From the NCBI RefSeq assembly GCF_021462225.1, contig NC_061794.1:46982414-47046413 (forward strand): a DNA stretch of 64,000 nt. Direction: 5' to 3'. The notes below the pieces were generated by a model. The model was not told where the DNA came from. It saw only the letters and a program-made list of their open reading frames with translations, and ran no database searches. A program made the position numbers and the translations under genes. The DNA comes from Girardinichthys multiradiatus. Its lineage: Eukaryota; Chordata; Actinopteri; Cyprinodontiformes; Goodeidae. This document shows, piece after piece, positions 11,560-24,509 of this stretch (position 1 is the first letter of the stretch; each line of letters begins with the position of its first letter).

Positions 11560-13189
11560 CAGTACAGACCAAAAGTTTGGACACACCTTCTTATTCAAAG
11601 AGTTTTCTTTATTTTTAGGACTATGAATATTGTAGCTTCACACTGAAAGCATCAAAACTATGAATTAACACATGTGGAATTATATACTGAACAAAAAAGT
11701 GTGAAACAACTGAAAATATGTCTTATATTCTAGGTTCTTCAAAGTAGCCACCTTTTGCTTTGATTACTGCTCCACACACTCTTGGTATTCTGTTGATGAG
11801 CTTCAAGAGGTAGTCACCTGAAATGGTTTTCACTTCACAGGTGTGCCCTGTCAGGTTTAATAAGTGGGATTTCAAGCCTTATAAATGGGGTTGGGACCAT
11901 CAGTTGTGTTGTGCAGGAGGTGGATACAGTACACAGCTGATAGTCCTACTGAATAGACTGTTAGAATTTGTATTATGGCAAGAAAAAAGCAGCTAAGTAA
12001 AGAAAAACGAGTGGCCATCATTACTTTAAGAAATGAAGGTCATTCAGTCCGAACAATTGGGAAAACTTTGAAAGTGTCTCCAAGTGCAGTCGCAAAAACC
12101 ATTAAGCGCTACAAAGAAACTGGCTCACATGAGGACCGTCCCTGGAAAGAAGACCAAGAGTCACCTCTGCTGCGGACGATAAGTTCATCTGAGTCACCAG
12201 CCTCAGAAATCGCAGGTTAACAGCAGTTCAGATTAGAGAACAGGTCAATGCCACACAGAGTTCTAGCAGCAGACACATCTCTAGAATAACTGTTAAGAGG
12301 AGATTGTGTGAATCAGGCCTTCATGGTAAAATAGCTGCTAGGAAACCACTGCTGAGGACAGGCAACAAGCAGAAGAGACTTGTTTGGGCTAAAGAACACA
12401 AGGAATGGATATTAGACCAGTGGAAATCTGTGCTTTGGTCTGATGAGTCCAAGTTTGAGATCTTTGGTTCCAACCACCGTGTCTTTGTGCGGCGCAGAAG
12501 AGGTGAACGGATGGATTCTACATGCCTGGTTCCCACCGTGAAGCATGGAGGAGGAGGTGTGATGGTGTGGGGGTGCTTTGCTGGTGACACTGTTGGGGAT
12601 TTATTCAAAATTGAAGGCATACTGAACCAGCATGGCTACCACAGCATCTTGCAGCAGCATGCTATTCCATCCGGTTTGTGTTTAGTTGGACCATCATTTA
12701 TTTTTCAACAGGACAATGACCCCAAACACACCTCCAGGCTGTGTAAGGGCTATTTGACCAAGAAGGAGAGGGATGGGGTGCTGCGCCAGATGACCTGGCC
12801 TCCACAGTCACCGGACCTGAACCCAATCGAGATGGTTTGGGGTGAGCTGGACCGCAGAGTGAAGGCAAAAGGGCCAACAAGTGCTAAGCATCTCAGGGAA
12901 CTCCTTCAAGACCGTTGGAAAACCATTTCAGGTGACGACTTCTTGAAGCTCATCAACAGAATACCAAGAGTTTGTGGAGTAGTAATCAAAGTAAAAGGTG
13001 GCTACTTTGAAGAACCTAGAATATAAGACATATTTTCAGTTGTTTCACACTTTTTTGTTCAGTATATAATTCCACATGTGTTAATTCATAGTTTTGATGC
13101 CTTCAGTGTGAAGCTACAATATTCATAGTCATGAAAATAAAGACAACTCTTTGAAGGAGAAGGTGTGTCCAAACCTTTGGTCTGTACTG
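11560..13189 (+). mobile_element. Tc1-like transposon of DD38E type, nearly complete
   Basis: The element is bounded by TA on both sides (11558-11559 and 13190-13191). It starts CAGTACAGACCAAAAGTTTG and ends with the near inverse, CAAACCTTTGGTCTGTACTG. The inverted repeats are about 270 bp (roughly 11560-11830 and 12919-13189), so the inner part of each overlaps or mirrors the 3' end of the transposase gene. The transposase at 11975-13026 carries one frameshift and one stop. The spacing between the last two catalytic residues is 38, the signature of the DD38E group of Tc1-like elements (called TRT as I recall), not the common DD34E group. Both termini survive with few differences, suggesting a fairly young insertion. 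Confidence 0.92.
11975..13026 (+). pseudogene. Tc1-like DD38E transposase, broken
   Basis: The N-terminus (MARKKQLSKEKRVAIITLRN) starts a paired-type helix-turn-helix with RTIGKTLKVSPSAVAKTIKR. Around 12145-12153 one base is missing compared with the expected ERPRKGRPR-type hinge, and the next in-frame codon decay is TGA at 12190-12192, most simply CGA changed to TGA. From there to 13026 the frame is open. It holds the DDE domain: first Asp in WSDESKFEIFG, glycine-rich KHGGGGVMVWGCFAG, second Asp in IFQQDNDPKHTS, Glu in SPDLNPIEMVWGEL. Counting between the last two gives 38 residues. The enzyme would cut and paste elements at TA sites. This copy cannot make a full-length protein. Confidence 0.93.
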
Positions 13190-13789
13190 TAGATCTGAGT
13201 AGGAATATATTTGGAGAATTTAATGTCAGAAGTACTGAGCTCAGATTAATCTGCAGTGAACAGTTACAGGACCTCCATTTTTTTTTTGTCTTGAAGGCAG
13301 TCTTATGTCTTCAGATCCTGATTAGTTTGAGTCTTTGGTTAAGTATAACTGTGCGTCGTCAAGATTATCAACTTATTATCTGTTTAAAGAGAGAAGGGTG
13401 GTTATCCGAGTCCACAGTCCTGTGGAACACCACATCTTATTATGAAGGCATAGCTCTTAGTCCAAACCATTTCAAAAGATCTTTAACGGTCACAGTTTTT
13501 CTGTCTCATTAATTGTTTCTACATGTCAGCAGCACCAATCAGCAGAGGCCATGTTATAGTTGGAGGTTTTCTCAGTCCGTCTGCAGGAAGGGAGTCTTCC
13601 ATCTTCTAGAGTTTCAGCGTATCAGCAGATTCCCAGCCTGGTTTCATCCGTCCTCCCTTCAGCCTGTTTAAAACACTGAGGGAACAACCCAGAGCTAAGC
13701 TGCCTGAGCCAGTGATCTTTATTAGAATGAATGAAGTGTTGATTTCAAACCACTAAAGTTAGAAGAAGAAAGGATGTCCATCTATATAT

Positions 13790-14320
13790 CTACAGCACCC
13801 TCCACATTTATGTCCCCTCTTGGAAGCTTAGTGTGAGTTTGTGACTTTAACTCAGCAACAAACAGTCCAGGTTGGTCTGGTATAAGACACTTGAAAAAGC
13901 ACCTGGTGGATGTGTGATACTGTGAGCCTGTTTGTTTCATGAGAGTGTAGGGGTCATGATATCTTTGAAACACCAGGACATTTGAAATAAAAGTCTGATG
14001 GATCATCATTAGCTCTTTCAGCAGGAAAATTATCCAAAACATGTGGAAACGTCAACGTACAAATGGTTCTAAATCAGCCATCTTCAATGATCATCTTGGT
14101 TCCCAGACCTGACTCCTAAAAAACCTTCAGGCTAAGCTGAAGAAAGGACAGCATCTAGAGAGATTGTGCAAAGAACAATGTTCAAAGATCTTTAGGAGAT
14201 GTTGTAGGAGATGTTGTAGAAGAAGACCGAGTGCTGTCTTGTGTAAAGACAGTTGTAGAAAGTATTAACAGGGATGTCAATAATTGTGCTACCAGTGATT
14301 TTGATAAAAACTATTAATTC
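13790..14320 (+). mobile_element. Degraded Tc1-like transposon remnant
   Basis: The + strand keeps wording of the transposase catalytic region (GGAAAATTATCCAAAACATGTG, corresponding to the xDNxPKHx motif) and a terminal stretch resembling a Tc1 end (GATGTCAATAATTGTGCTACC). It begins near TACAGCACCCTCCACATTTATG. The middle of the element is deleted and no frame remains. Confidence 0.55.
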
Positions 14321-14734
14321 CTCACTAAATAAATCTTCTCAAATTAGAGGTTTTCAGGTTTGAGATGCTGTTAAAATAAAAGCTTAAAATCTAGATGTAA
14401 CCAGTTTTTCCTGCAAGTCTGGTGCTGAGTCGTTCCTCCAACAGACCGATGCATGGTGCTGCAAAATACTGGCGACCCGGTTCTGTACAGTATCTGTGAG
14501 GTCTGTGGCTGGATGATCAGAGCTTCTAATGTCTGTACAGCTCAGATCCGTTTAAACTTGAAGCAGCTTTACTGCAGCGGGGCAGAAACAGGCTCATATA
14601 AACACCCTGCAAAGCTCCAACTGAGGCATGTATCGCGCCTGTTTCAGAGAGATTAATCAGTGTTTTGTGCTCTGCAGCATTTCGTGGGCTTCAAACGCCC
14701 CCAGAAGAGCAGAACAACCAGAAGGTGCTCAGAT

Positions 14735-14773
14735 ATGTATGTGTGTGTGTGTGTGTGTTGGTGTGTGTGTTTG
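14735..14773. repeat. TG microsatellite
   Basis: An imperfect TG repeat with one TTGG interruption. The sequence beyond it, to about 15640, holds weak traces of an old DNA transposon (an AAAAATATTCACCCACTGG-like end near 14960) that I cannot delimit. Confidence 0.85.
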
Positions 14774-15639
14774 TTAAATTGTGTTGAGAAAATAATTGGC
14801 CGAGCAGGACGGCAGCAGTCCGCCTACCGCGGCTGGAAATTAACAGGAGCCAACCCTCCAACTGCAGGTAAAACTGAACTCAGGCAGCCAACACGAAACA
14901 TAGCTGCAGTGTTTTTCTTTCTGCTTCACTGCTGCAGCTCTGCACCACTGAAATCTGTAAAAAATATTCACCCACTGGATTCAATTTAGATCTTCTGCCA
15001 ACCATTAATCCTAACTATCGCTGTGTTGATTCTCACACATTAGATAAAATCATGAAACATTTAAATAAAAAGGCCCGTAGGACAAAAATACTGGGAACTG
15101 AACCCTAAATTTAGTTTTTATATAAAGTGAATAAACATTTTTACCAGATAAACTACTGCAGAAATCTATAACTGTAAAAGATTTAGTTTTCTCTCAGCAA
15201 AGCGGTACAAAATGACAGAAACTGCACAATATAACACAGAAAAATCAAGACAATGACTTCAAACACAAAACTAATAATAATAAAGATGGATTTGTGTCCA
15301 AAGCTAGAAAATCCACATAAAAGTGAAAAATCCTGGAAAAAGAATCCCAAAGAATTAAACTGAGCCTAATTTTTTTAGCTATTCAGAGGTAGACTTGCTT
15401 AGGATCATTGTCCTGCTGTGTAACTCCAGATTGCGTTAGCTAAAGATTTTCAAGCTGTGTTTTCACTGCAATATAGAAATAAATATAAATGAACACATAT
15501 CTAAAATTTAGATGAATTCGGCCAAGGCCAGCGCAATGGCTTTTTCACGAGTGTCAGAATCATATTCTTAAGTTAAAAATACACAGAATGGAAAAAGAGG
15601 TCTACAGGTGAGATGAGGCCTCATGGATGGAGATTTTCC

Positions 15640-16390
15640 TTCAGGAAGTTTAGGTAAAGAGCTGAAATCATGGTTCTGTCAAGTTCTCCTGGCCCTAACG
15701 AAGCAAAGCAACCACACCAGCACACTACCGCCATCATGTTTGAGTATGATGTTCTGGTTCTGAAATGCTGTTAGTTCTGTACCCAGAAGAACACCTTCCA
15801 AAAAGGTCCACTTTTGTCTTTTTGGTAGATGTGAGATGGGCCTTTGTGTTCTGGCCTTGGAACTGTCCCATGGATATCATTTTTGCCCAGATTCTCTTTC
15901 TTATTGTTGAACCATGACCTCTGACCTTAACTGAGGCAGTCAGGGCTGCAAAGCTTTAGATGTTGTTCTAGGGTCTTTTGGGATCTCCTGGATCAGGTGT
16001 TGATGCTGTCTTGGAGTAGTTTTGGTAGGTTGACCACTCCTTGGAAGGTTCTCCACGGTTCCACGTTTTCTCCGTGTGGAAAATGGTTCTCATTGTGGTT
16101 CTCTGGAGTCCCAAAGCCTTAGAAATAGTTTTGTAACCATTTCCAGACTGATAGATGTCTGAGACTTGATTTCTCATCTGTTCTTGAATTTCCTTATTTA
16201 TGGACTTGATGTGTTGTTTTTTTAGACCTTTTAGCCTACTTCATGTTGTCAGATTGGTTCTGTTTAAGGGGGTTCTTGATTCTAGAGGTCTGGCATTGAT
16301 CAGGCGTGGTGTGGCCAGTAAAACTGAGCTCAGTTAATTCAGGATTTAATGAGGTGGACGATTATTTTTTCACACAGGGCCAGGTTGCTT
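15640..16390 (-). mobile_element. Degraded Tc1-like transposon (family E, copy 1)
   Basis: The - strand near 15968-16177 translates to a recognisable Tc1 transposase N-terminus: MRNQVSDIYQSGNGYKTISK, then ALGLQRTTMRTI and a decayed linker. The same antisense wording (GGTTCTCTGGAGTCCCAAAG, CCTTGGAAGGTTCTCCACGG) recurs at 30110-30950 and 56330-57200, so at least three decayed copies lie within this gene. The catalytic half is missing or unrecognisable. Confidence 0.68.
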
Positions 16391-19138
16391 TGAGCAGCTT
16401 TTTTCCTTATTAAATAACATCAGGATTTGTTTCTGTTAGTGTATGTGTATCTCGGTTTAATTAGCCAATGTATTGCTGCAGGAAAATAGAATGTTTTGTG
16501 CTTTTTTCAGTTGTTTCCACATGTAAAACAGGCAGTTAGCGTTCTGCTTGTTATTTTTCTGGGTATAGATAAATTATATGAAACTTTATCACTCTGATAG
16601 AACATTGTTTCTGGTGGAGAAAATAGGCTGACCCTAAAGTGCTGTAAAATCTTTAGATCCATGATGCTGAATGTTGTTGGGCAGATGTTTTGCTTAAAAG
16701 GCTAGTAAAATGTCAGCTTTGATTCTGAAATCCTCGGTTACATCAGACCAAAGCAAACAAAAGCGGCTGAAATCTAAGTAGAGAACTAATGTGTGCAGAG
16801 ACTGTGTTTTATTCAACAGTTGATGCCTTCCAGCATGTTTGCCTGGGGCAGCTACACCAACTGGAAACCGTTTGAAGGAACGTGACGAGTCCAACGTGGT
16901 CTATGCAGCCCAAATGTTTGCACTCCTCCTCATTTTGTTTGACTAATACACAGGTGTTAGCAACCGAGCAGGTGGCTCGGTTTGTTGGCTCAGCCAGCAG
17001 AGATTTCAGGAATTATCCGAAGTTTACAGCTTTGTCAAAATTGTAGAACAAAGTAAAAAAAAAAAAAAGGAAAATCTCCTGTAGATTATAGCAATGTTGT
17101 GATCTTCAAACATGTTTCTGTGCATACTGAAGGTAAACTCACAGGCACCAGCATATTACATGACCTACTTTCCTGCTTGGTGGTACCTTCCAGGAACTCT
17201 ACCAGGATCTGTTGGATGAACCTTCAAAAGATAGACAGGAAGCAGCTAAGAGAGATAAAGTAGGTCAGAAACAGGAGACAAATCAGTGGCTGTTGGAGGA
17301 TGGAATCAATGATTACAATGACAATGATTTATAATTTACTATTTCATCAGAAAGGTTGAAGGGGGGCAGCCCAGCTGCTGCCCAGAGATCCAGTTTACTT
17401 TCTTTTTCCAAGCACAAAATGAACTTGGAAGCTTAGTTTAATAATAAATTAAATCTAATCTAAGGTGTGACTCCTAATTTAAAAGAGTATCTATTTAGTT
17501 TAAAGGTTGGATGTAAAAGCCCTTCCTGTTTTCCCTTTAGGTTTCTCACACAGAATTCTGCAGAAGCTCTTAACTAGTTTAGAGATGCTAAAGCTATCCA
17601 GGGTCTCAGTTGGCATTCATAATGGAATAATATACTATAGGTTGATTAATAAAGACTTGTATAAACGCCTAGACATCAAGGTTGACCACCAGCCCACATG
17701 CAAACTCTGATTTTCCAAAACAGTTTCAAAAAGAATATTTTTTTTTGTGGTGGACTGGACATCTGGAGATTTAAAAAAACAATGACAGAGATGTTTGCAC
17801 ATCCCCACTATGGCTTTCATATTTTCTTTCCACATCTGACTTGCTGTGTCCTGACTTTGTTACCATTAAACTTCAAATGTAAAGAAGAAAAATTAATAAC
17901 TAAGAGGAAAATTAGGGGCTGTTGGTGTTTAGGAGAATCTTTAGCTCAGCTCTGCTTTAGCCATGCTCTTATGAATTTTATTGTGGTTGATGCTGATGTT
18001 ATCGCCACCTGCTGGTGCAGCTTAGAAATCATGGCATCCATGATTGAATTAGCGAAGAGTGTAGATGCAGATCTAATTTTTAAAAACAGAGGGGAAATGT
18101 TTGCATAAAAGGCATCAGAGCAGTTTAGCTAGGGCGTGTGGAATCTGTGGTTGCTATAGCAATTACCGCCTTTACTGGAGAGCTGAGAGGGAGGAGGAGC
18201 CACTCCGCCCACCGTTTTCATCAGCAGGAGAAGAGAGAGGTGCCCTGCAGACACTATAATTGGTTTAGAAAAAGTTCTTGAACTGTGAGTGGCAGAACCT
18301 TCTGTTGTCCACGCGTTATTTTTTATGTATACACATAGTATCATGTAGCAGAAATGACAAGTTAAAGACACTCTGCAAGTCCAGTTTTGACTGAGAAATT
18401 TGGGTGTGAATTGGAGTTTGGTTGTGCACCATCAGAACGTGGGCCACAGAATATTTAACAGAAAACCAGAACTCTTCCAGAACCCTAGAGCAGTGGGGGG
18501 AACATTGGATGAAAGCAGACCCAAATGTATGAACTGTACGCATGGAGATCAAAATATGGCCATGAAACTAGTTTCTACCAAAACGTTTTTGAATATTTCA
18601 CAGGGTCTTCATCCCACTCTAAGCTGAAAATTTTTTCTCAAATCCAGAAACATTAAACAAATTTTGTTAAAATTATAAAAGGTAGCAAAACATAAACTCA
18701 TTGAGATAAACATCCACCCTCCATGACCCGTTAAAACCTTGAATGGTGGCTTTTCTGTTTAGGGGGAAACTTTGACTGCTGTGATTTTCCGAACCACAGT
18801 GGGACGTGTTCCTATCCTAACTATTTCTGGTTGAGCTGCAAGTTTTCATCTATTTTCCACTTGGATTTTCTCATATTTGAATAAAATAATTACAAACAAC
18901 AGCAAATCAATGCCTGGATGTCCCGCTTTTAAAGTAACATTGAACGCAGCGTGGTAAACCAAAAATAAAGGCTTGACTTCAAACTTAATGAACCTGACTA
19001 TGAAACTCGGTGAGATATTTTCTACAACATGGGTCTCTCAGGAGTACCAGATGGGAGTATGGGAATTGGTTGGCATTTTGGACTTAGACTAAGCTTCAGT
19101 TTTACAAATCATGACCCATAAAATGGCGTAATAATCAT
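16391..19138. other. Intronic stretch without recognised features
   Basis: AT-rich sequence. The longest frame (17698-18108, 136 codons) has no similarity I recognise, low-complexity ends and no splice support, so I do not call it a gene. There is an A-run near 17055-17070. Confidence 0.5.
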
Positions 19139-20829
19139 GTGTTGGGACACAGCCATGAGTTACAACAGGAAATGCGGTAAGGACTTTTCTGGAACTTTCA
19201 AAATAAATTGCATTAAACTACTTCATAACTTAGGAATTGGGGGTAACAGCGAACTTCCCATGATGCCACTGTCCACATAAAACCCCCACTTCCCCCACAA
19301 GTCTTTCCCTACCATCCGGACTCTTTGCGAGGCTGGCTGGTGAGACGGCGCGCATAAACTTTTCAAACTGGATCCAAGGGTGTCATAAGATCACACGATC
19401 ATATGCACAAGTTAAGTACTGATGAATTACTGTTGAAAGAATCCGGTATTCATTCATAAAAGGGAGATTAAGGTATAAGCATTGCTTTACTTTCTCTCTG
19501 AGACCTGCAGAAGCAAACTGTGTTCCAGAGTTCCCTGCAGAGACGCTGTCTCTACGAAGCCGAGTCCGAAGGAAGGACAACGGCCCCGTATCACCGTGGT
19601 TACGGTAACGTGCAGTTGGTTGGAGGACAGAACGAGCTGTCTTTCATCCACAGCTACGGAGGTTAGCTGGAAGCTAACCCTTTGTTCACAGAGCTTTCTT
19701 CAAACTTCATTGTCGCCCGGACAACTCCCCAACACGTTCATAAGAGGTTAGGTTTGGGCAGAATAATAGAGAAGGATTTAGATTGAAATGATCTAAACGT
19801 TTTTCATTTTATGAAGTTTGGTTTTGTTTGGGTTGAACTCTGCTATCTTGGTGCTAGCAGGCTATCTGCAGCACACATGCTCAGTTTTGTATTCTTTGTT
19901 TGTGTGTTTTTAAAGTTAAGACAAACTTAATTTAAAGGGTGATTTTAAACACAGAAGATTGATCACAAAGCGCCATCCATGCTTATGCATTTTAACCGTT
20001 TTATTAGTGGTATTTTTAAAGGTGTGTGTTTGATTCTGGTGCTAAGCTTTCACTTAACAAGCTAAGAACACATGCTTGCCTGCTAGGGAACATTTAACAG
20101 AAAGGTTGTTAGTTTTCAAGCTAGTGAATAATAGTCCCTGAACATCATTTACTAGATTTGATAACTAAGTAAACACCATTAAGCCCCATTTCTCCAGAAA
20201 GATTTTGCCCTTTTCCAAAATATTCCCTTAATATTTCTTCAAATATTATTTCAATAACTAAAGGCAGCTAATGAGACACCGTTGAGAATTAATCATCCAG
20301 ACGGTTAGTTTTATTCAGCAGATCATTATTTAAAACATTATTTTATTAAAATAATATTTTATCTGATCTTGCATTGTGAAGGGTTGTCTAAAGGTTTGCT
20401 GATTATTTTCTAAGTTAGTTCCAAGACTAACTTAACTTCACTTCCAGATTCTTCAAGATAATCCTTGGTTTTCAAACATAAACATTGCATGGTAATGTTG
20501 CATCACTCTTGTGGTCATGATTTCTAATCATCTTTAATCAACTTGTTTATATTGTACATAGCCTATTAGTCTTTGTTATTCTTTAATTCTGCTTGGTAGT
20601 TTAGTTGGATTGTTTTAACATAGTAAAAAGTTTGTTAATTGAAATATGTTTGACTTTGAGTTGACTTATTTTTGTTAATAAATTCTTGTATTTTAAGAAA
20701 TTCTGTGAATTCATTCCATATATGTGCAGAGTTTATGCTGTTCAATAATGTCAGAGCTCGTCTCACACCTTTCTATTCTGTCCTAATACCATTGCCTCAT
20801 TGGACTGGTATTCACAGGACAACCCTTAA
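19139..20829 (+). mobile_element. Possible solo LTR or LTR-retroelement fragment (tentative)
   Basis: A CpG-containing segment (about 19310-19700) sits between two AT-rich blocks. The right block holds TTGTTAATAAATTCTTG with an AATAAA signal near 20680 and then about 150 bases to a possible end before the Rex3 insertion. A TG start at 19139 is possible. No primer-binding site, polypurine tract, gag/pol frame or target duplication could be shown. It could equally be ordinary intron or another repeat type. Confidence 0.25.
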
Positions 20830-20836
20830 CAGACCG

Positions 20837-22617
20837 TAATACTCGTACTCGTCGTCTTCCACTTATCTGGGACCGGGTCGCGGGGGCAGCAGATTCACCA
20901 GAGACACCCAGACGTCCCTCTCCCCAGACACCTCTCCCAGCTCCTCCAGTTGGAGCCCAAGGCGTTCCCAGGCCAGCCGAGAGACATTGTCCCTCCAGCG
21001 TGTCCTGGGCCGTCCCCTGGGCCTCCTCCCGGTGGGACGTGCCTGGAACACCTCCCGAGGAAGGCGTCCAGGAGGCATCCGGTATAGATGCCCGAGCCAC
21101 CTCAACTGGCTCCTCTCGATGTAGAGGAGCAGCAGCTCTACTCCGAGCTCCTCCCGTATGGCCGAGCTCCTCACCCTATCTCTAAGGGAGTGCCTGGCCA
21201 CCCTACGGAGGAAGCTCATTTCAGCCGCTTGTATCCGGGATCTCGTTCTTTCGGTCATGACCCAAAGTTCATGGCCATAGGTGAGGGTAGGAATGTAGAC
21301 AGACCGGTAAACCGAGAGCTTCGCTTTTCGGCTCAGCTCTCTCTTCACCACAACGGACCGGCACAGTGCCCCCATTACTGCGGCAGCCGCACCGATCCGT
21401 CTGTCGATCTCCCGCTCCATTCTCCCTCACTCGTGAACAAGACCCCGAAATACTTAAACTCCTCCACTTGAGGCAGGAACTCCCCTCCAACCTGAAGAGG
21501 ACAAGCCACCCTTTTCCGGTCGAGTACCATGGCCTCTGACTTGGAGGAGCTGCGAACCGCCACAGCGCATGCTGTAGGTCTTGGCTAGAGGGGGCCAGCA
21601 GGACCACGTCATCTGCAAAAGGAAGAGACGAAATCCACTGGTCCCCAAACCCCCTCCGGCCCTTGTCTGCATCTAGAAATCCTGTCCATAAAAGTTATGA
21701 ACAAGACCGGTGACAAAGGGCAGCCCTGCCGGATTCCAACATGCACCGAGAACAGGTCCGACTTAGTGCCGGCAATGCAGACCAAACTCCTGCTCCGCTC
21801 GTACAGGGACCGAATGGCCCCTAATAAAGGGCCCTCGATTCTATACTCCCGGAGCACCCCCCACAGGGCATCACGAGGGACACAGTCGAATGCTTTCTCC
21901 AGGTCCACAAAACACATGTGAACCGGTTGGGCAAACTCCCATGAACCCTCGAGTACCCTGTAGAGGGTATAGAGCTGGTCCAGCCGGGACGAAAACCACA
22001 CTGCTCCTCCTGAAGCCGAGGTTCGACTATCGGTCGGACTCTCCTCTCCAATACCCTGGCGTAGGCCTTACCAGGGAGGCTGAGGAATGTGATCCCCCTG
22101 TAGTTGGAACACAGCTTCTGGTCACCCTTCTTATGAAGGGGGACCACCACCCCGGTCTGCCAGTCCAGAGGCATTGTCCCCGACCGCCACGCAATGTTGA
22201 AGAGGCGTGTCAACCATGACATTCCAACAACATCCAGAGACTTGAGGTACTCAGGGCGGATCTCATCCACCCCCGAAGCCCTGCCACCGCGGTGCTTTTT
22301 AACCACCTCTGTGACTTCAGCCTGGGTGATGAAAGAGTTCAACCCTGAGTCTCCAGCCTCTGTTTCCACCAGGGAATGCGTGATGGCAGGATTGAGGAGA
22401 TCCTCGAAGTACTCCTTCCACCACCCGATAATGTCCTCAGTCGAGGTCAGCAGCCTCCCACCCCCACTGTAAGCAATGTTGACGAAGCATTGCTTCCCCC
22501 TCCTGAGGTGCCGGACGGTTTGCCAGAATCGCTTCGAGGCCAACCGGTAGTCCTTCTCCATGGCTTCACCGAACTCCTCCCAGGCCCGGGTTTTTGCCTC
22601 TGCCACAGCCCGGGCCG
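20837..22617 (-). mobile_element. Rex3 (RTE-clade) LINE, 5'-truncated
   Basis: Lies antisense to iqsec2. The - strand encodes the reverse transcriptase and C-terminal parts of a Rex3 polyprotein in several frames: PLDWQTGVVVPLHKKGDQK, FVDLEKAFDCVPRDALWG, VGIRQGCPLSPVLFITFMDR and a C-terminal RWLGHLYRMPPGRLPREVFQ. The block CGGTGACAAAGGGCAGCCCTG at 21709 and ACCACCACCCCGGTCTGCCA at 22142 match conserved Rex3 RT stretches I know from fish work. The endonuclease half is absent (5' truncation). Both flanks carry CAGACCG (20830-20836, 22618-22624), a likely 7 bp target duplication. The 3' end is an ACTCGT-type short repeat. Several frameshifts make it inactive. Confidence 0.92.
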
Positions 22618-23389
22618 CAGACCGAAATATTATTTGATTAAATATAAAAATATTAATATTAAATATTAAATAATATTCTCAGATTCATAATCACAACACA
22701 TGCGAGCTGAATGTTGTTCAGTGAACTGACACTTTATTATGAGGAAATAGTGAAGAAGTGATGCAGCTGCAGTTTTACTTTTTTCATCCTGTGGCCAAAG
22801 ATCGAAGCATCTGATGAAGTGTCAGAGTTACAGAACAGGAACCTGGTGAGCCTAATTTGGTCTCTGTGACTGAAAAGCATCACTTTCTCACCTGAAAAGC
22901 ACCAACACCTCAGCTCAGAAATAGAGCTGAGAATAACGCACATGACTTTTAATGTACGTGATGTAATGTTACGTGTGTGAACAACAGGTCCGTGTGGTTT
23001 TGTGAACTTAATTCAACCGTTTTTTGCAGCTACAAAAGTACATTCTGGAGGAAAAAGTGACCAAATCGGGATGGATTCACAAACCAAATAAGAGCTGCTC
23101 TTATGCAAGTTATTTTTCTTTCCTTTCTTCACACAATCACAACTGAGAAAATGTTCATATTTCATGAGCGCTGCATCAGAGCAAGCTGACCTCCCAGAGA
23201 ACTGAATCACTGATATTTCCAAGGTGTTTTTAGTTATAACTCTCAGGTGTTTCCTTCAAAGCAGAATCACACAATGAAACCTCCTGACAAGCAGCAAACC
23301 TCTACTGCCATCATTCATCAATGTCCTGTAAGGTGTTAATCAGATGTCCAAGACTTTTATTTCCTGAAAGGAGCTAAAGGTTTATTTTC

Positions 23390-23820
23390 CTTGAGCTCAC
23401 TTATAATTGTGTCACCAAGCTGCTTGGCTGTTTTGCTGTAGTCCATCCCAGCCTTGTGCAGGTATACTATTTTATCCTTGATGTCCTCACACTCTGGTCT
23501 TGGTCATGGTGAAGAGGTTGACGTTTGTTTGATTGTGTGTGAGGACAGATGTCTTTTATCCAGATAACGAGTTCAAACAGGTGCAGGTGATACAGGTAAT
23601 GAGTGGAGAACAGGAGGGCTTCTTAAAGAAGAACTAACAGGCCTGAGAGAGCCAGGATGCTTGCTGGTTATTAGGTGATCAAAGACTTATGTCATGCTAC
23701 AAATTAATTACCTTCTGGATTTTTGTTTTAGATTCCATCACTCACAGTTGAAGAGTAGCTATGATTAAATTGAAAACCTGCAAAATCAGCAGCGTATCAA
23801 ATACTTGTTCTCTCCACTGT
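23390..23820 (-). mobile_element. Tc1-like element end and flank (remnant)
   Basis: The stretch AGCAGCGTATCAAATACTTG followed by TTCTCTCCACTGTATG at 23790-23822 matches the terminal repeat of a common fish Tc1-like element (ending ACAGTGGAGAGAAC when inverted), next to a TA. Upstream lies the AAACAGGTGCAGGTGATACAG type sequence that accompanies these ends. The transposase body is deleted. Confidence 0.55.
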
Positions 23821-24509
23821 ATGAACAAGTGAAAAAGAGCAAGAAAAAGAGTAAGAGCTTCAGTGTTGCTGCTTTCTGGAGCTGCTGAGGTCCTGTTGGT
23901 GAAACGTTCAAAAGATTTTTCTTTTTTTGCCGGTGGTTGGTACCATCTGCGCTTACTGAGTCAGTGGTCGGGGGGGGTTCTGGCTGGGTGGGTGTAACCA
24001 AAGTGTGAGACATCTGCGTCAGCCTCAGGTGCATTTTCACTGTTGTGGTCAAAATAGAAAGTTTCTTGGTAAATTCAACAAACGTTTCTTACAAAGGGTT
24101 CTGTTGAACGGTAATCCGTAATTAATATCTTACATTACTTGTCAAACTGTTTTGAAAGTTTTCACATTATGTCACATTACTTATTAACTACTTTTGTGTT
24201 CACATTTAGTTCACTTCTCTACTCCACGTAGCCCAAAAAGACATTTTCAAACTCAGATTTGTGCTCTTACTTTGTTTTTCTTCTTCAAATGCGTTGCTCT
24301 TATGTCACATTGAATGGTACGCTGGGAGCACCATGCATTCACACTGCAAGTGAACCGCTCTAGGGTCCAGATAAACTGTGCTGAGACCAGCAGATGCAAC
24401 CGTGCCAGGGTACGGTTCTCTGGTCCGTTTCAGGGTCCAGGTTGGGCTCACACCGGTATGATACGCTCCACAAACCGAAGTCTGGCTCTTCAAAAAGTAC
24501 TATAAAGGT

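Noticed and set aside
17698..18108. 136-codon frame in intron 1
   Set aside because: The translation has no recognisable domain and no supported start or splice context; treated as chance.
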